Positions 1-10,179 of a stretch of 64,000 nt of DNA are shown here, piece after piece. Position numbers and translations under genes: made by a program. Numbering within the stretch: position 1 is the first letter of the stretch; each line of letters begins with the position of its first letter. This stretch comes from Parietichytrium sp. I65-24A (taxonomy: Eukaryota > Sar > Bigyra > Thraustochytrida > Thraustochytriidae), in contig BLSF01000033.1 of NCBI GenBank assembly GCA_012862575.1, forward strand, positions 186,001-250,000, written 5' to 3'. The notes beneath the pieces were generated by a model. It saw only the letters and a program-made list of their open reading frames with translations, was not told where the DNA came from and ran no database searches.

Positions 1-40
1 GCATATAGCGGTATGTGAGGTAGCGGAACTGGCAAGTGTG

Positions 41-64
41 AGAGAGAGAGAGAAAGAGAGAGAG
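41..64. repeat. GA microsatellite upstream of the MAP3K gene
   Basis: A nearly pure GA dinucleotide run with one AAA interruption, on the coding strand about 240 nt before the kinase start codon. Similar purine-rich coding-strand leaders precede many other genes in this window. Confidence 0.9.
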
Positions 65-305
65 GATTCAGATTGACAAGTAGACGTGTTGTCAACAGTA
101 CGGCAAGTGCGACATCAACACGTCAACGCGCAGTGCAGTGCAGTGCAGAACGAGCAGTGCGGGTAGTGCGGGCAGTAGGGAAGAGCGGTAAGAGAGGCGC
201 TGGCAAAGTGAGTGCGGCGCTGGAAGGGGTCCCCGCGGTGGTGAGCTCCTTTCGGACAAGTTGGACGAGGCAGGTGGACCAGTTGGTGGCAGGTCTGCGA
301 GCAAG

Positions 306-2621
306 ATGCGCAACGGGCAGTCGGGGCCCACGGAGGTCAACGAAAACATGGACACGATGAATCAGCAGAGAGGCATGCCGGAACGGAGCAGGAAAATGGA
401 GATCAAAACAATCGAGGGACAGCCCGAATCGTATGATGAAGAGCTGATGCTGCATCAGTTTAGCGATCCGTCCGAAGTGCTCATCGAGGAAGACGATGAG
501 GAACGGGACAGCGACGAAGAGACGGACGATATCAGCGGAGAGTTTCCGCGCAATTCCGGGCCGGGCTCGAATGGCGACAAGGAGGAATTTGCCGGTCTGG
601 GTCTGAAGGAGATTCCGGTTCCACAGGAGGCAAGCTTCCCCGAGTCAAAGGTGCGATCTCCAACGGGAGTAAGAACCACCTCGCCACGAACTGGCAGGCT
701 GTCAGGTCACGCGGCTTCCTCGCCTATACATGTACAGAAACAACTTCCTCGCCGCCGCTCCAGCGATGGCCTGGCCTCCGACAATGACGACTCGAGCTCT
801 TTGGCCAATTCTCCAATTGGAGCCATGTCTATTCTTGAACGATCCGAGTCAAGCGACTCTCTTCACTACAACATGGGCCGCCCTATGCGACGCTCCGCTT
901 CTAGCCAGCGCGCAGGTCAAGCCTCCCCGCTGCCTTCGTCCAACTCGATGCGACGCTCTGACTCTACTGGGAGCGGAGAGAGCATGAAAGGCCGATCTCC
1001 GCGGACCAAGTACTTGGCAGCTGACCATGAAAACATCTCTGCAGCCGCCAATGCGAATCCGTTCGGAATTCACTCACCTGGATCTATGAGCGATCTTCGC
1101 AAGAGGCGCACTCAAACGGATCCCCAAAACCTCCATATATTCTTCGATACGCCTGTCTCTCCAACGTCCGTAACCTCGTTGGAGGGACGGTCCGTAGTTC
1201 CTCTTATGCCGGCTCGCAACGTCGGCGCGCCGGGGAGATACAGAGGGCAGGCTCGCCCACGAACCAACAAACAGCGGCGGAACACCGACTCCGTACTTCC
1301 TCTCATGATTCCCTCACCGCCGTCCGGCCAGAGTGGCTGCTTGTCTGATGTGCGGCCAATTCCTCATTCTGTCAAGCAAAACGCAATCGCCGGAAACGGC
1401 AATGCCCCTGTCCTCCAGCAATCCAATAAAACAGTTGCGCGCACGCTTTCAAACAATTCGCAGGAGCATCACCATGCCCCGCAAGGTGTCACGTCCGTAC
1501 GCGAGAGCCGAACGCGGCGGCGCTGCAGCACTTCCGATTCTATGGTGGACCTCGCAACGAGACCAGGTTCGCCGCAGGAGAGCCCGAGTGGCTCATCACT
1601 CCGCCAGTCATCTTTAACTAGCACTGTGGAATTCCCAAGCGAGGATGTGAGGCGCGTCATTGGAAGCAGGTCAAAGCTTGCGGGTAGAAATTTTTCTGGC
1701 TCCGACCTCTCTAATTTCGAAGATACAGAGATTGCTGCAATTGGAGGTGGTATCCATGATTTCACGGCGGCACAGCAGCAAAGCCCACAGCCCCTCTCGC
1801 GCCGGCGCCCGTCTTTAGATGCCAATAATATTCGCAGAGGCGTCGAGCTGGGCACAGGCTCGTTTGGGTCCGTCTACATGGGGCTCGACTTAAGCACAGG
1901 TCGGCAACTCGCTGTGAAGCAGATGGAAATGGACGTGGACGAGCAGCACATCCGCTTTTACCAAGAGGAGATGAAAGTGATGCAGACAATGAGTCACGAC
2001 AACATCGTCCAATACCTAGGTTCGCGAATCGAAGACAAGAAACTCAACATTTACATGGAGTTCGTTGCTGGTGGTTCGATCGCAAATGTAATCAAAGCTT
2101 ATGGGGCCCTCTCGGACAATCTGGTAGCCAAATTCACGCGACACATTTTGCTCGGTGTGGCATACCTGCACAGTAGGAAGATCATTCACCGAGACATTAA
2201 GGGTGCAAACATACTTATCACCGTTGAAGGCGTGGCCAAGCTTGCTGACTTTGGATGTTCACGAGTGCTTGAAGACATGAGTACTCATGATCGCGAGGAA
2301 ACGTTGTCGCGTATTCGTGGATCGATCCCTTGGATGGCTCCAGAGGTTGTTCGTGAAAGCCGCTACGACTTGTCCGCGGATGTTTGGTCTGTTGGCGCCA
2401 CGGTACTGGAGATGACCTCAGGTAAACGACCGTGGCCAGACTGCACAGACCAAATCGGGGCCATTTTCCGAATCGGAAACACAAGGACTCCTCCCCCAAT
2501 ACCAGAAGTCACATCGATGCTTGTGCGTGACCTCCTTGAAGGCTGTTTCCAGATTGATCCTTCAAGAAGACGGACGGCCGCGCAACTTCTCTTCCATCCT
2601 CTTTTTCGTGGACACGAGTAA
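306..2621 (+). CDS. MAP3K-like (STE11/MEKK/ANP type) serine/threonine protein kinase
   Basis: Protein of 771 residues. The kinase domain fills the C-terminus (about 508-768). It has the glycine loop GTGSFGSVYMG (about 514), the ATP-binding Lys in LAVKQ (about 538), HRDIKGANIL (about 628), DFG in LADFGCSR (about 648) and WMAPE (about 676). HRDIKGAN and the GSIPWMAPEV activation segment are typical of MAP kinase kinase kinases, which phosphorylate MAP2Ks. The first 500 residues are Ser/Arg-rich and look disordered, with many RRxS-type sites, so regulation by phosphorylation is likely (inference). The frame stays open upstream to a TTG at 261, but the first ATG, in the context GCAAGATG shared with other genes here, is at 306; ATG 348 is an alternative. 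The substrate is unknown, and no scaffold or regulatory domain is recognisable. Confidence 0.9.
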   Translation: MRNGQSGPTEVNENMDTMNQQRGMPERSRKMEIKTIEGQPESYDEELMLHQFSDPSEVLIEEDDEERDSDEETDDISGEFPRNSGPGSNGDKEEFAGLGLKEIPVPQEASFPESKVRSPTGVRTTSPRTGRLSGHAASSPIHVQKQLPRRRSSDGLASDNDDSSSLANSPIGAMSILERSESSDSLHYNMGRPMRRSASSQRAGQASPLPSSNSMRRSDSTGSGESMKGRSPRTKYLAADHENISAAANANPFGIHSPGSMSDLRKRRTQTDPQNLHIFFDTPVSPTSVTSLEGRSVVPLMPARNVGAPGRYRGQARPRTNKQRRNTDSVLPLMIPSPPSGQSGCLSDVRPIPHSVKQNAIAGNGNAPVLQQSNKTVARTLSNNSQEHHHAPQGVTSVRESRTRRRCSTSDSMVDLATRPGSPQESPSGSSLRQSSLTSTVEFPSEDVRRVIGSRSKLAGRNFSGSDLSNFEDTEIAAIGGGIHDFTAAQQQSPQPLSRRRPSLDANNIRRGVELGTGSFGSVYMGLDLSTGRQLAVKQMEMDVDEQHIRFYQEEMKVMQTMSHDNIVQYLGSRIEDKKLNIYMEFVAGGSIANVIKAYGALSDNLVAKFTRHILLGVAYLHSRKIIHRDIKGANILITVEGVAKLADFGCSRVLEDMSTHDREETLSRIRGSIPWMAPEVVRESRYDLSADVWSVGATVLEMTSGKRPWPDCTDQIGAIFRIGNTRTPPPIPEVTSMLVRDLLEGCFQIDPSRRRTAAQLLFHPLFRGHE

Positions 2622-3004
2622 CAAGCTTGAGCCCCGTGTACCGTGCCTTTCTTTTCTTTTTCATGAAAAGCTGCGCACTGGCGGTATGATAGATGCCATT
2701 GCCACTAATACTGTATTCTAGAGCAGCCTCAATTGTTTTGCTCAATCGTGGACTCGCCTTAAAAAGACCTTTCGGCGTTCTGCGTCACCCTGGTGGTCAA
2801 CTCTGCGTTGCTTTGGCCCCCTCGTTTTCAATTTTTTTCCCCTGTCGCTGTTGTTGTTTTCCTATCACACCTTTTTTCTCAATAGTGTTGTTCTTTCTCA
2901 TGCACTTGTAAACTAATACATTCAAGGATTTATCCTCTACACTTCCATTTTTGGTTTCGTCTGTTCCAGTATACAGTTGTGTTCATGTTTTACATTATTT
3001 ATAT

Positions 3005-3010
3005 AATAAA
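3005..3010 (+). promoter_or_regulatory. Possible poly(A) signal AATAAA of the kinase gene
   Basis: A canonical AATAAA hexamer in a T-rich 3' flank, followed by a short A run. It lies about 380 nt after the kinase stop codon, which is far but possible. This is the first perfect hexamer I noticed in that flank. Confidence 0.35.
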
Positions 3011-3305
3011 ATCAAAAAAACAAGTCCTGTCACCTCTGCGATCATCTGCCCACCCTACTTGCGCCTGTTCCGAATTTTTCTGACCACAAAGCTTACAATT
3101 GGAATGACAAAGGGCAAGATAAAAACGGTCATCAACAGCGCATAAGCAAACTCCATCCTCTCCGTTTCTCAGCCCAGAAGACTGAATGCACCGAGCTGAT
3201 GAATCAACTTCGCAACTTATTTGCGCTCGATGGCCGCGCCTTCAGCAGCTCTTACCAGGCCACGACGGAAACGGGCCGCACCGACTTGAAGCCTCCTCTC
3301 CACTC

Positions 3306-3344
3306 CCCGCGTGCCCGCGTGTCCCGCGTGTCCCGCGTGTCACG
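3306..3344. repeat. 9-nt tandem repeat (CCCGCGTGT-like units)
   Basis: About four imperfect copies of a CCCGCGTGT/CCCGCGTGC unit in tandem, within intergenic DNA. No function is evident. Confidence 0.8.
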
Positions 3345-4504
3345 TCCACAGACAGTGTTTCCAGCTTGCAGAAGAAGGGCTATTGGCCTCACGTCCTTCC
3401 TCCGCGAGCTCTCGAGTGCTGTGGTCCTCGCTGCGTGCCCTCTGTCGGTACAGAGATAGCCGAGTACCCCCTCACCTCAGCGCTGTTCGAAACTCGACAA
3501 AGCGCGGTTGCTTTGCGGAGCGATTGACTCTCGGCTAAGACCCGCAAATCGTCGGCTTCGCAGTGGTTTGCACATCAATTCTGCTCTACTTTCAATCGAG
3601 TCGTGCTTTTTCTTGCTGATCAGGTGATCGATGAGATAGATGTGATAGATGTGATAGACCGTGTCAAAAGTAAAGGTCAGATGAGAACATGAACCTCAAG
3701 TGAACACCGTTTTGCACTCTGAATGACTGCGAATGAGGCATCCCTGAAAGTTGCGCATGTTTGTGTTGTATTTGGGGGACGAGAGCGGGCGAGCGGATTG
3801 CGCATTTGACTTGAGAGACTATGATTGTTCGATCAATCGACTGTGAAGGAAAGCGAGATCATCTTCAAGTTCACTTCCATTTCAATGAACATTGCATTGA
3901 TTGTTTGATTTTGATTGACTGTTCTGTTGATGTTTGTTCATGTTCGAAAAGAACGACAAACAAACATGATGTGCATGATGTCCAATTTCGTAACGGTTGC
4001 AAAGGTGCTAAGACCCGTATATAGCCGTATAAGTCAGTGCTACCGTATTATAGTAAATAGTACCATAAATGACTAGAAGGAATTTTACTCGTAACGCCGA
4101 GATAGTAGCTGGCTTGAGTCGTTGGTAGGATGCTGGTTAGTACCTCGTATAGCTAGACAATGACCTAACCTAAATTAAGCGGTTATTGGGTCCAATAGCA
4201 GAGAGGTAGAATTCATTGTTCTATTCTCTAGGCTAGTCCGGTTTTAGCAGGAGTATAAAAAGACAAAAAACAAAAAAATTCAAAAAAAAACATCTAAGAA
4301 CGATCGAACAATTCCTTCCAAAATAAGTTGAAAAATGGGCACCGCTTACCGGTACCGGTACTTGTTAGTTGTAGCTATTGAGCATAGCCTAGTCGGCGGT
4401 ACCATGTTGCTATGCGGAGCGTCTTCTTTCCTTCTTTCCTTCTCCCAGGCGATCCCAAAGCGCTTTCCGCTCCGTCCGCGCAGGCGCAGGCAGACGCACC
4501 TGTA

Positions 4505-4542
4505 CCTGTAACGTTCCTGTAACGTTCCTGTCACGTTACAGG
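4505..4542. repeat. Inverted repeat with duplicated left arm
   Basis: CCTGTAACGT occurs at 4505-4514 and again at 4516-4525, followed by its exact reverse complement ACGTTACAGG at 4533-4542. It lies about 350 nt upstream of the pseudophosphatase start. It could form a hairpin or bind a dimeric protein; neither is shown by the sequence alone. Confidence 0.85.
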
Positions 4543-4570
4543 AAACCGTCGAGGTGTCCGCGGACGCCCT

Positions 4571-4620
4571 CGCAAGACGCAAGACGCAAGAGGGAAGAGG
4601 GAAGAGGGAAGACGCAAGAG
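4571..4620. repeat. Compound purine-rich tandem repeat
   Basis: Three CAAGACG-like units followed by about three AGAGGGA units and another CAAGACG unit, in the purine-rich leader region of the pseudophosphatase gene. Confidence 0.75.
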
Positions 4621-4888
4621 GAAAGTGGAAAGAGGGAGCAAGACAGTTAGTAGGGAACAAGGGAGCGGGACCGGTGTGAAAGGCGCCACTCGCTCCTGTC
4701 CGAAAGAGCCAAATTGGGAAAATAGGGTACGCGGCGGGGACGCACGTGTGTTGATAAACGAAGGAACAAAGGAACAAAAGGGGTCGTCTCGGCGCCGGCG
4801 TAGGCGGGGGGCAGAGTGAGCGGGAGATAGTTCGGTGTGTTTGGAGATAGAGCGAGAAAGATAGTTATATAATCACTCAAAGAGAGAG

Positions 4889-6712
4889 ATGGCAGCCAAA
4901 GTGGTTGACGGACTGTTCCTGGGCGATGCGCTGTGCTCGATGGATATCAACTTTTTGGTGGCCAACAAGATAACTCGAGTGATCAACTGCGCGGGGCTGG
5001 AGATCGCGAACCAATGGGAGAAGCTGGGCATCGAGTATTTGACGTTCGAATGGGCCAAGGTGGAGGACGGCGATGCTGGTCCAACAAAGGAATTCTCACT
5101 GCTGGAAGCAGATGGATATTACAGTGCAAACGTGCAGGGCGTGGGAAATGCCAGGGAGGCCGGGGATTGCGAGCCGGAGGAAGACGGGTTAGGCCACTCG
5201 CGTGTAGCTTTTAGCGTCATGGACCAGGATGACATCGGCCCTTGCATTTGGCTTGGGAAAGTTTCGCGGTTTATCGACGAGGCGCTGGAGAGAGGCCAGG
5301 GTGTGCTCGTTCATTCACAAGACGGAAGGAACCGCGCTTGCACCTGCGTGTTAGGGTATCTTATGAGGACGTACGGGTGGGATCTAGAAAAGTCCATCTC
5401 ATATGTGCAAAGCAAGAGGCCGGATCTGCTGCCCTGTCAGGCGTTTTACGGCGAGCTGTCTCAGGTGAGTCATTGGCTTGAGGTGAGATTTAGCCGGCCA
5501 AAACGCGCGTCCACGTCCGGCCCCGAACTCACCTCGTTGCCGTCCGCAAGTCCTAGGTCTTTGGAACTCTTGGTACTCAAGTTCAGGACATGGGATCTCG
5601 GCCACCACGACCTCAGACGGGTAAGCTATCGGGCAGACGAAGAGATCCTTTTACACAACACTTTTTTAAACAGCGGTGCATATGTGGGAAGCGAAGACAA
5701 CCAATCCGGTGTGAACGCATCGGGCGAAAAGGAGGCCGACTCAGGAACAGCTGCAGGTGGCATAGCCGAGAGTAGGACCTTTACGCTTCGCAAGAGCGTG
5801 CAGTGGATCGACGCGGACCACATCGTAGAAAGCGGTGAGCCTGTTCTCCGCAGCCCGTTCAGCCGCCGCGTGCTGCCGGAGAGACCTCCTGGCCCGTGTT
5901 ATCGCTCGCTCTTTGCAACTGGAGGGTGGGTAGACCAAGACGTGGAGCAACAGCAACAGCAAAAACAACCTCGCAGCTCAGACGAGGAGAAGCTTCTGCA
6001 ACAGCAAGCCGCTGAATTGGCAGGGTCAGAGCCTCTCTCCGTGCCGCACCACAATCCTGAATTGCGATTTGCGAAAAAGTTGTTCGATCAGCCATCCGCA
6101 CATCAGCCTGCACAAGAGTGGGCTAGCAAGGTAGGCGCCAGAGATGCCGGCTCTGCGCTGCGCGAGCAAAAGCTGGATTGGAATCGTTTACGACAGCGGC
6201 TCTTGCAGAACGGAATCGCGGAGTCTCTCTTTCCGAGAGGGTTGGAGCCAACGAACTTGGCTGCTCTGACTGAGACTGAGACTGAGACTGAGAGCTCTAA
6301 CAGACCAGAGAGCAGCATGAAACACATGCCGGAAACTGAAAACGACGGTCATAAGACCATGAATACGCCTTCGCCCAAGACATCGCATGAAAGCGACCAC
6401 CACGAAAACAAAACCATACTGAAGAAACGAACGAAAAAGCCCAGAAGACTCCAAAGCGGAGCTGGGCACAGACCCGCTGCACCGGTCCCTCGCCCGTCCT
6501 CGAGCGCGACTAAGCGGGCCACCAAACGGCGAGTCCTGACTTCGACGTCATCGCCTGCACACGCACCCCAGACAGTATCGGCCCATCTGGCCTCGGGGTC
6601 TTCCACACCTTCTTCCAGAGCGCCTGCCTCTTCGCGGCGGAAAGCACCCGCTCGCGCTTCCAAACCCTCGCGCGGTGCTTCTGCCGCTGCCGTGGTCGGC
6701 GCAAACGGCTGA
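4889..6712 (+). CDS. Dual-specificity phosphatase-like protein, predicted catalytically dead
   Basis: Protein of 607 residues with an N-terminal DSP/tyrosine-phosphatase fold (about 1-200). It opens with the DSP strand pattern VVDGLFLGD, ITRVINCAG and the RPDLLP motif after the P-loop. The P-loop reads H142-S143-Q-D-G-R-N-R149: the invariant nucleophilic Cys of HCxxGxxR is Ser (TCA codon at 5315-5317), while the phosphate-binding Arg is kept. It should therefore bind but not hydrolyse phosphoprotein, like STYX-type pseudophosphatases. An acidic insertion of about 50 residues precedes the usual general-acid region. After the domain, a conserved-looking EILLHNTFLNS stretch leads to a long basic, Ser/Pro-rich tail with a TE repeat at 6267-6292. 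The ATG at 4889 begins the DSP fold directly. I recall similar Ser-bearing homologues in ciliated protists, so a ciliary scaffold role is possible but inferred. Confidence 0.85.
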   Translation: MAAKVVDGLFLGDALCSMDINFLVANKITRVINCAGLEIANQWEKLGIEYLTFEWAKVEDGDAGPTKEFSLLEADGYYSANVQGVGNAREAGDCEPEEDGLGHSRVAFSVMDQDDIGPCIWLGKVSRFIDEALERGQGVLVHSQDGRNRACTCVLGYLMRTYGWDLEKSISYVQSKRPDLLPCQAFYGELSQVSHWLEVRFSRPKRASTSGPELTSLPSASPRSLELLVLKFRTWDLGHHDLRRVSYRADEEILLHNTFLNSGAYVGSEDNQSGVNASGEKEADSGTAAGGIAESRTFTLRKSVQWIDADHIVESGEPVLRSPFSRRVLPERPPGPCYRSLFATGGWVDQDVEQQQQQKQPRSSDEEKLLQQQAAELAGSEPLSVPHHNPELRFAKKLFDQPSAHQPAQEWASKVGARDAGSALREQKLDWNRLRQRLLQNGIAESLFPRGLEPTNLAALTETETETESSNRPESSMKHMPETENDGHKTMNTPSPKTSHESDHHENKTILKKRTKKPRRLQSGAGHRPAAPVPRPSSSATKRATKRRVLTSTSSPAHAPQTVSAHLASGSSTPSSRAPASSRRKAPARASKPSRGASAAAVVGANG

Positions 6713-6747
6713 CGCTCTCCATTATCTCTCCCCCATAGCTGTCCATA

Positions 6748-6753
6748 AATAAA
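6748..6753 (+). promoter_or_regulatory. Poly(A) signal AATAAA of the pseudophosphatase gene
   Basis: A perfect AATAAA hexamer in ATAAATAAAAC, about 36 nt after the TGA stop, at the expected distance for mRNA 3'-end formation. Confidence 0.6.
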
Positions 6754-6946
6754 ACTTGCCAAACGCGAATACGCAAATACGCACAAACACAAGCACAAAC
6801 ACACACCACTCAACTCGCCGACCACTCGCTCACTTGCCCCGGCGCCAACACCAACGCCAAAGCCAACGCACCACCGGTACTGACATGTGAGTACGCTCGT
6901 TCGCCAAGCCTTTTCCCGCTGACTGACTTGACATCTTGTGACTTTT

Positions 6947-6970
6947 CTGACTGACTGACTGACTGACTGA
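6947..6970. repeat. (CTGA)6 microsatellite
   Basis: Six perfect tandem CTGA units in the gap between the pseudophosphatase and transporter genes. Confidence 0.9.
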
Positions 6971-7250
6971 CCCGCGTGGCACCTCTCCCCTCCGAGCTAT
7001 CTGCACTGCTGCGAGAACACCCCTCAAGACCCCTCACGCTCCCTCAAGTTCCCTCAAGTCCCTCAGGCACAGAAAGCTAGCCCCGCAAGTCGCGCAGACT
7101 ACGCAGACTACGCAGCATCCCTCCGCAGCTTGGTCGCAAACGCAAACGCTTGGGCAAGCAAAAGGTCCTCGGCGTACGCGGACACAGGGTTACACAGGGG
7201 CAGAAGAGTGAAGTGGTGGAGGAGTGGGAGGGCGTAGAGAGGCGGGAGAG

Positions 7251-9038
7251 ATGGGGTGGCGCGGGGTGGGCAGCGGGTGCGCGCTGATGGTGCCCGCAGG
7301 TAGCGTGTACGCGTTCGCTCTGTGGAGCGAAGGTCTTCTGTCCCAGTGGGACGGTCCCCACAGCGTGCGCGCCGGCAACGCGCTGTACCAGTGCGCGCTC
7401 GTAGGCGCGTACGTGCCCGCTGGAGGGTTTGTGTACCACAGGTGCGGGGCGCGGGGCACGCTGTGGGTGGCGGCGCTGCTCTTCCTGGCGGGGTATGGCG
7501 GGGTACTCGCCGAGTGGCAGCTGCGGGGGTCCTCGCAGGGCCCGTCCGCGATCACATATCTCTGCTTCTTCCTCGCGGGCCACGCCACCGGGTACGTGGA
7601 CGCAGCCGTGGTGTCCGCGGCCGCAACAGCGTGTCATCGCGACGAGCGTGGCAAGGCAATGGGCGTGCTGAAAGGTTACTTTGGGCTCAGTGCGTCCATC
7701 CTCGCGCTCGCCAAGGCCGCCGGGGCTGGCGCCAAAGCGTTCCTCTTGCTACTTGGCCCATCGGACGCGGTGCTGGTGGCGGCGCTAGCGTTCGGGTTTG
7801 CCAATGGCACGGGCATCAAGAACGAGGGCAGCCGGGAAACGCGGGAGACGCGGGAGAGGAGGTCCGTGGAGTCCGTGGAGTCCGTGGAATGGGAGCTGCA
7901 GACGGCGATGGGCCTGCAGATGGCGTTGGCTCTGGGGCTGTTCTCGAGGGTTCTGATGCCCACGTGGGCTGCGGAGTCTCGCGCGATGGCGGTGGCACAG
8001 TTGATGGTGGTCCTGGCGGCCCTGGCGGCGAATGTGGTGCTCGACTGGGTCCACGCCTGGTGGGACGCCGAATCGTATGCTCGCGCACGCGCAGACGCAG
8101 ACGCACATGCGCAAGCAAATGCGCAAGCAGAGGCTGGCGCGTTGTCTCAAGGCTTCGAAGAGTGCGGGGAAAGGGAGCGTGATGAGCAACTGGGACAATC
8201 CGATGGCTCCTCTGCGCAAGACGACCTGCTCAGCAGAGGAGAGAGTGGTGCGGAACGCACCTCGTTGGACCTCACACAAGCCATGCTCTCTGCAGACTTT
8301 TGGCTGCTCTTTATGCAGCTGCTTGTCATTATGGGAGGGGGGCTCACCCTTCTGGGCAACACGGCGCGGATCGTGCGAGCCAAGGGCGGTGATGCCGATG
8401 ATATAAACGCTGTTGTATCCATTATATCGGTGTCCAACTGTTTTGGCCGCCTCGCGGTCGGCTACGTAGTCGATCATCCCGTCACAACGTCTCGCGGGAT
8501 CTACCGACCGGCTCTTTTGGTCGTTTCGCTCCTTTTGATGGGCGCGAGCCATTTGATGTTTGCGGTGGTAGGCCTGCGCCTATGTATTGTAGCAGGGATT
8601 ATTGGAGGGGTAAGTGCGCAAGGATTGTTTTCCTTGTCATTGTTGTTCATGGAGAAAAGAGCGGTCTAACAATATTTTTTTCTTCTCTTCGTAAAGTTTG
8701 CTTATGGAGCGTCTTGGACGCTGAACCCAACTATTGTCGCGGACATCTGCGGGCTCAAGCACTTTGGTAAGGTATACGGAATTGTTGGTTTGGCGCCAAC
8801 AATAGGCTCGTTTGTGTACTCTAGCTGGATTGCCTCGTTTGTGTACGAAGCTCATGCAACCATCGACGAAAAAGGGGCAGAGATGTGTCTCGGAAACGCT
8901 TGCTTCTTCTGGGCACATATGTCTATAGCAATCAGCTGCGCTGCTGCAGCATTAGCGTTCGGTCCCATCTTTGTGCAACGTACCCTCCAGCTCTACGCTG
9001 CAAACTATGTACCGGTCAATGATAGCGATCCCATGTAA
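7251..9038 (+). CDS. Nodulin-like major facilitator superfamily transporter (two exons)
   Basis: Joining exon 1 (7251-8609) to exon 2 (8697-9038) across a phase-0 intron gives 566 residues. The N-terminus has the nodulin-like MFS signature: GSGCALMVPAGSVYAFALWSE in the first membrane helix, then GALYQCALVGAY-like packing in the second. About 12 hydrophobic segments are visible, split by a charged, Ala/Glu-rich central loop (about residues 275-345). Exon 2 restores the family motif GASWTLNP, then LKHFGKVYGIVGLAPTIGS, typical of the second half of these carriers. Without splicing, the frame stops soon after the donor, so splicing is required. The frame extends to a GTG at 7224, but the first ATG, at 7251 in the context GAGAGATGG, directly begins helix 1. 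The substrate is not predictable. Its 3' end faces the next gene 123 nt away. Confidence 0.85.
8610..8696 (+). other. Intron of the MFS transporter gene
   Basis: 87 nt, donor GTAAGT at 8610 and acceptor AAAG at 8693-8696 after a T-rich tract. It falls between codons, and splicing joins IIGG to FAYGASW, restoring the conserved C-terminal half of the transporter. Confidence 0.85.
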
Positions 9039-9161
9039 AAAATTGAGAGACAGAAAACAAGTCATTGTCACAAACATTCAATTCCATGCTCTCGCAAATC
9101 TCGAATCTACTAGGTTCGTCAAAGGAACTCACACAACCAACAGTGAGGAGAATGGAAACGA

Positions 9162-10172
9162 CTAAATGGAGCTTTGATTAGAAGCCCGGGCCGGCCGCTT
9201 AGATTCGTGCACTCTAAATTCCGCCAAGAGACCATAGTGGTCACTCGGGAAGGTACCCGCGAAAGGATGGTTGCACACCACCCTGCACTCTTCCACAAGG
9301 CCCACTCCATTGCGCTTTGGGCGAGTGCAGAAAATGTAGTCCAGACGCTTGTCCTGTTCAAGGTCGACGTGGGTGTTTGGATTGTAGCTACTCCACGTAT
9401 GTCCCGCGCTCTTATCACCGGCGTGTGTCCAGCAGTCCGCCCAAAAGTTCGATTCGGCAACGAAGTCTCTCAGTGCCTCTGGGACCCGCGCCGCCACATC
9501 TGCGTCCAAGAACGCTTCGCCGCGGATATATCGCAGGCACGATTCGTCCGGTGTTGCGTTAAAGTCACCGCAAATGATTGCTGGGAAAGCGTTTTCCCCG
9601 TGTTCCCTGTACTTGTCCACGAAGGCGACGAGAGAAGCGACCTGAACAGCCCTAATCTTGACGTGATGAAGCTTGTAGTTGAGATGCGTACTCGCTACGG
9701 TGATGGTCCCGAACGGGCACAAGAATTTGCAGAGAATCGCGCTCCTCGTCTCCACGAAAGGGTCTCCCTTGGTGATCTGCTGCGGCAAGTCGAGCACGTG
9801 GGTCTCAAGGATCGGATACCGGCTCACAATAGCATTTCCAAACTCAACGCCCGGCTTGCCCCACCACGAGGAGGCTTTTCCAAATGCTCGGTACGGATAT
9901 GCGCTGGACTGAGCGTCTCGGCCGAAGATATCGCCGAGCATGTCGTAGCCCTCGCCCTGGAGCACCTCCTGCAGGCATATCACATCCGGTTCCAGGAACG
10001 CTACCCACTTTCGCAGTGCCAAGCACCTGTCGCTCCAGTTCGACGCGAGCGCGCCGTTCCTCTGCCCCGACTGCATCGTGTCCGCCTCCCGCGATACATC
10101 CCAGCCTTCACGCGAGTTCGTGTACCACACATTCTGCGTCAGCACCTTGAGCCCCACCGACCAGTCTGCCAT
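9162..10172 (-). CDS. Endonuclease/exonuclease/phosphatase-family hydrolase
   Basis: Protein of 336 residues covering one complete EEP fold (Mg-dependent DNase I, neutral sphingomyelinase, inositol phosphatase and deadenylase superfamily). The catalytic motifs are in order: QN (Asn14), CLQEV (Glu69), STHLNY (His163), GDFNATPDES (Asp203, Asn205), RLDYIF (Asp278) and SDH (Asp311, His312). All metal-binding and catalytic residues expected of an active enzyme are present. There is no signal peptide or membrane segment, so it is probably a soluble intracellular enzyme. The overall pattern (VLTQNVWY, EPDVICLQEV) is closest to the sphingomyelinase/tyrosyl-DNA phosphodiesterase-like branch, but I cannot assign a substrate. 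The start is an ATG in CAGGATGGCA, directly preceded by a GA/CA microsatellite on the coding strand. A 360-residue frame on the opposite strand is its shadow. Confidence 0.85.
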   Translation of the reverse strand: MADWSVGLKVLTQNVWYTNSREGWDVSREADTMQSGQRNGALASNWSDRCLALRKWVAFLEPDVICLQEVLQGEGYDMLGDIFGRDAQSSAYPYRAFGKASSWWGKPGVEFGNAIVSRYPILETHVLDLPQQITKGDPFVETRSAILCKFLCPFGTITVASTHLNYKLHHVKIRAVQVASLVAFVDKYREHGENAFPAIICGDFNATPDESCLRYIRGEAFLDADVAARVPEALRDFVAESNFWADCWTHAGDKSAGHTWSSYNPNTHVDLEQDKRLDYIFCTRPKRNGVGLVEECRVVCNHPFAGTFPSDHYGLLAEFRVHESKRPARASNQSSI

Positions 10173-10179
10173 CCTGCCC

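Larger units (their letters stand above)
2622..4888. other. Intergenic region between two co-oriented genes
   Basis: About 2.3 kb with no reading frame that I recognise. It opens with the kinase 3' UTR, which is T-rich with a possible AATAAA at 3005. It then holds a 9-nt tandem repeat (3306-3344), an ACCGGTACCGGT palindrome near 4350, an inverted repeat (4505-4542) and a CAAGACG/AGAGGGA repeat (4571-4620). The last 250 nt before the next gene are purine-rich on the coding strand and include TTATATAA at 4865-4872. Confidence 0.6.
6713..7250. other. Short intergenic region between co-oriented genes
   Basis: Contains an AATAAA at 6748-6753, about 36 nt after the pseudophosphatase stop, and a (CTGA)6 run at 6947-6970. 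The last part is a G/A-rich leader before the transporter start. No gene is seen. Confidence 0.6.

Noticed and set aside
261-305. Upstream extension of the kinase to a TTG
   Set aside because: Non-ATG start with no conservation evidence; ATG 306 has the local start context. The same reasoning removed TTG/GTG extensions of the MFS, TYW1, dynein, IFT139 and LRR genes.
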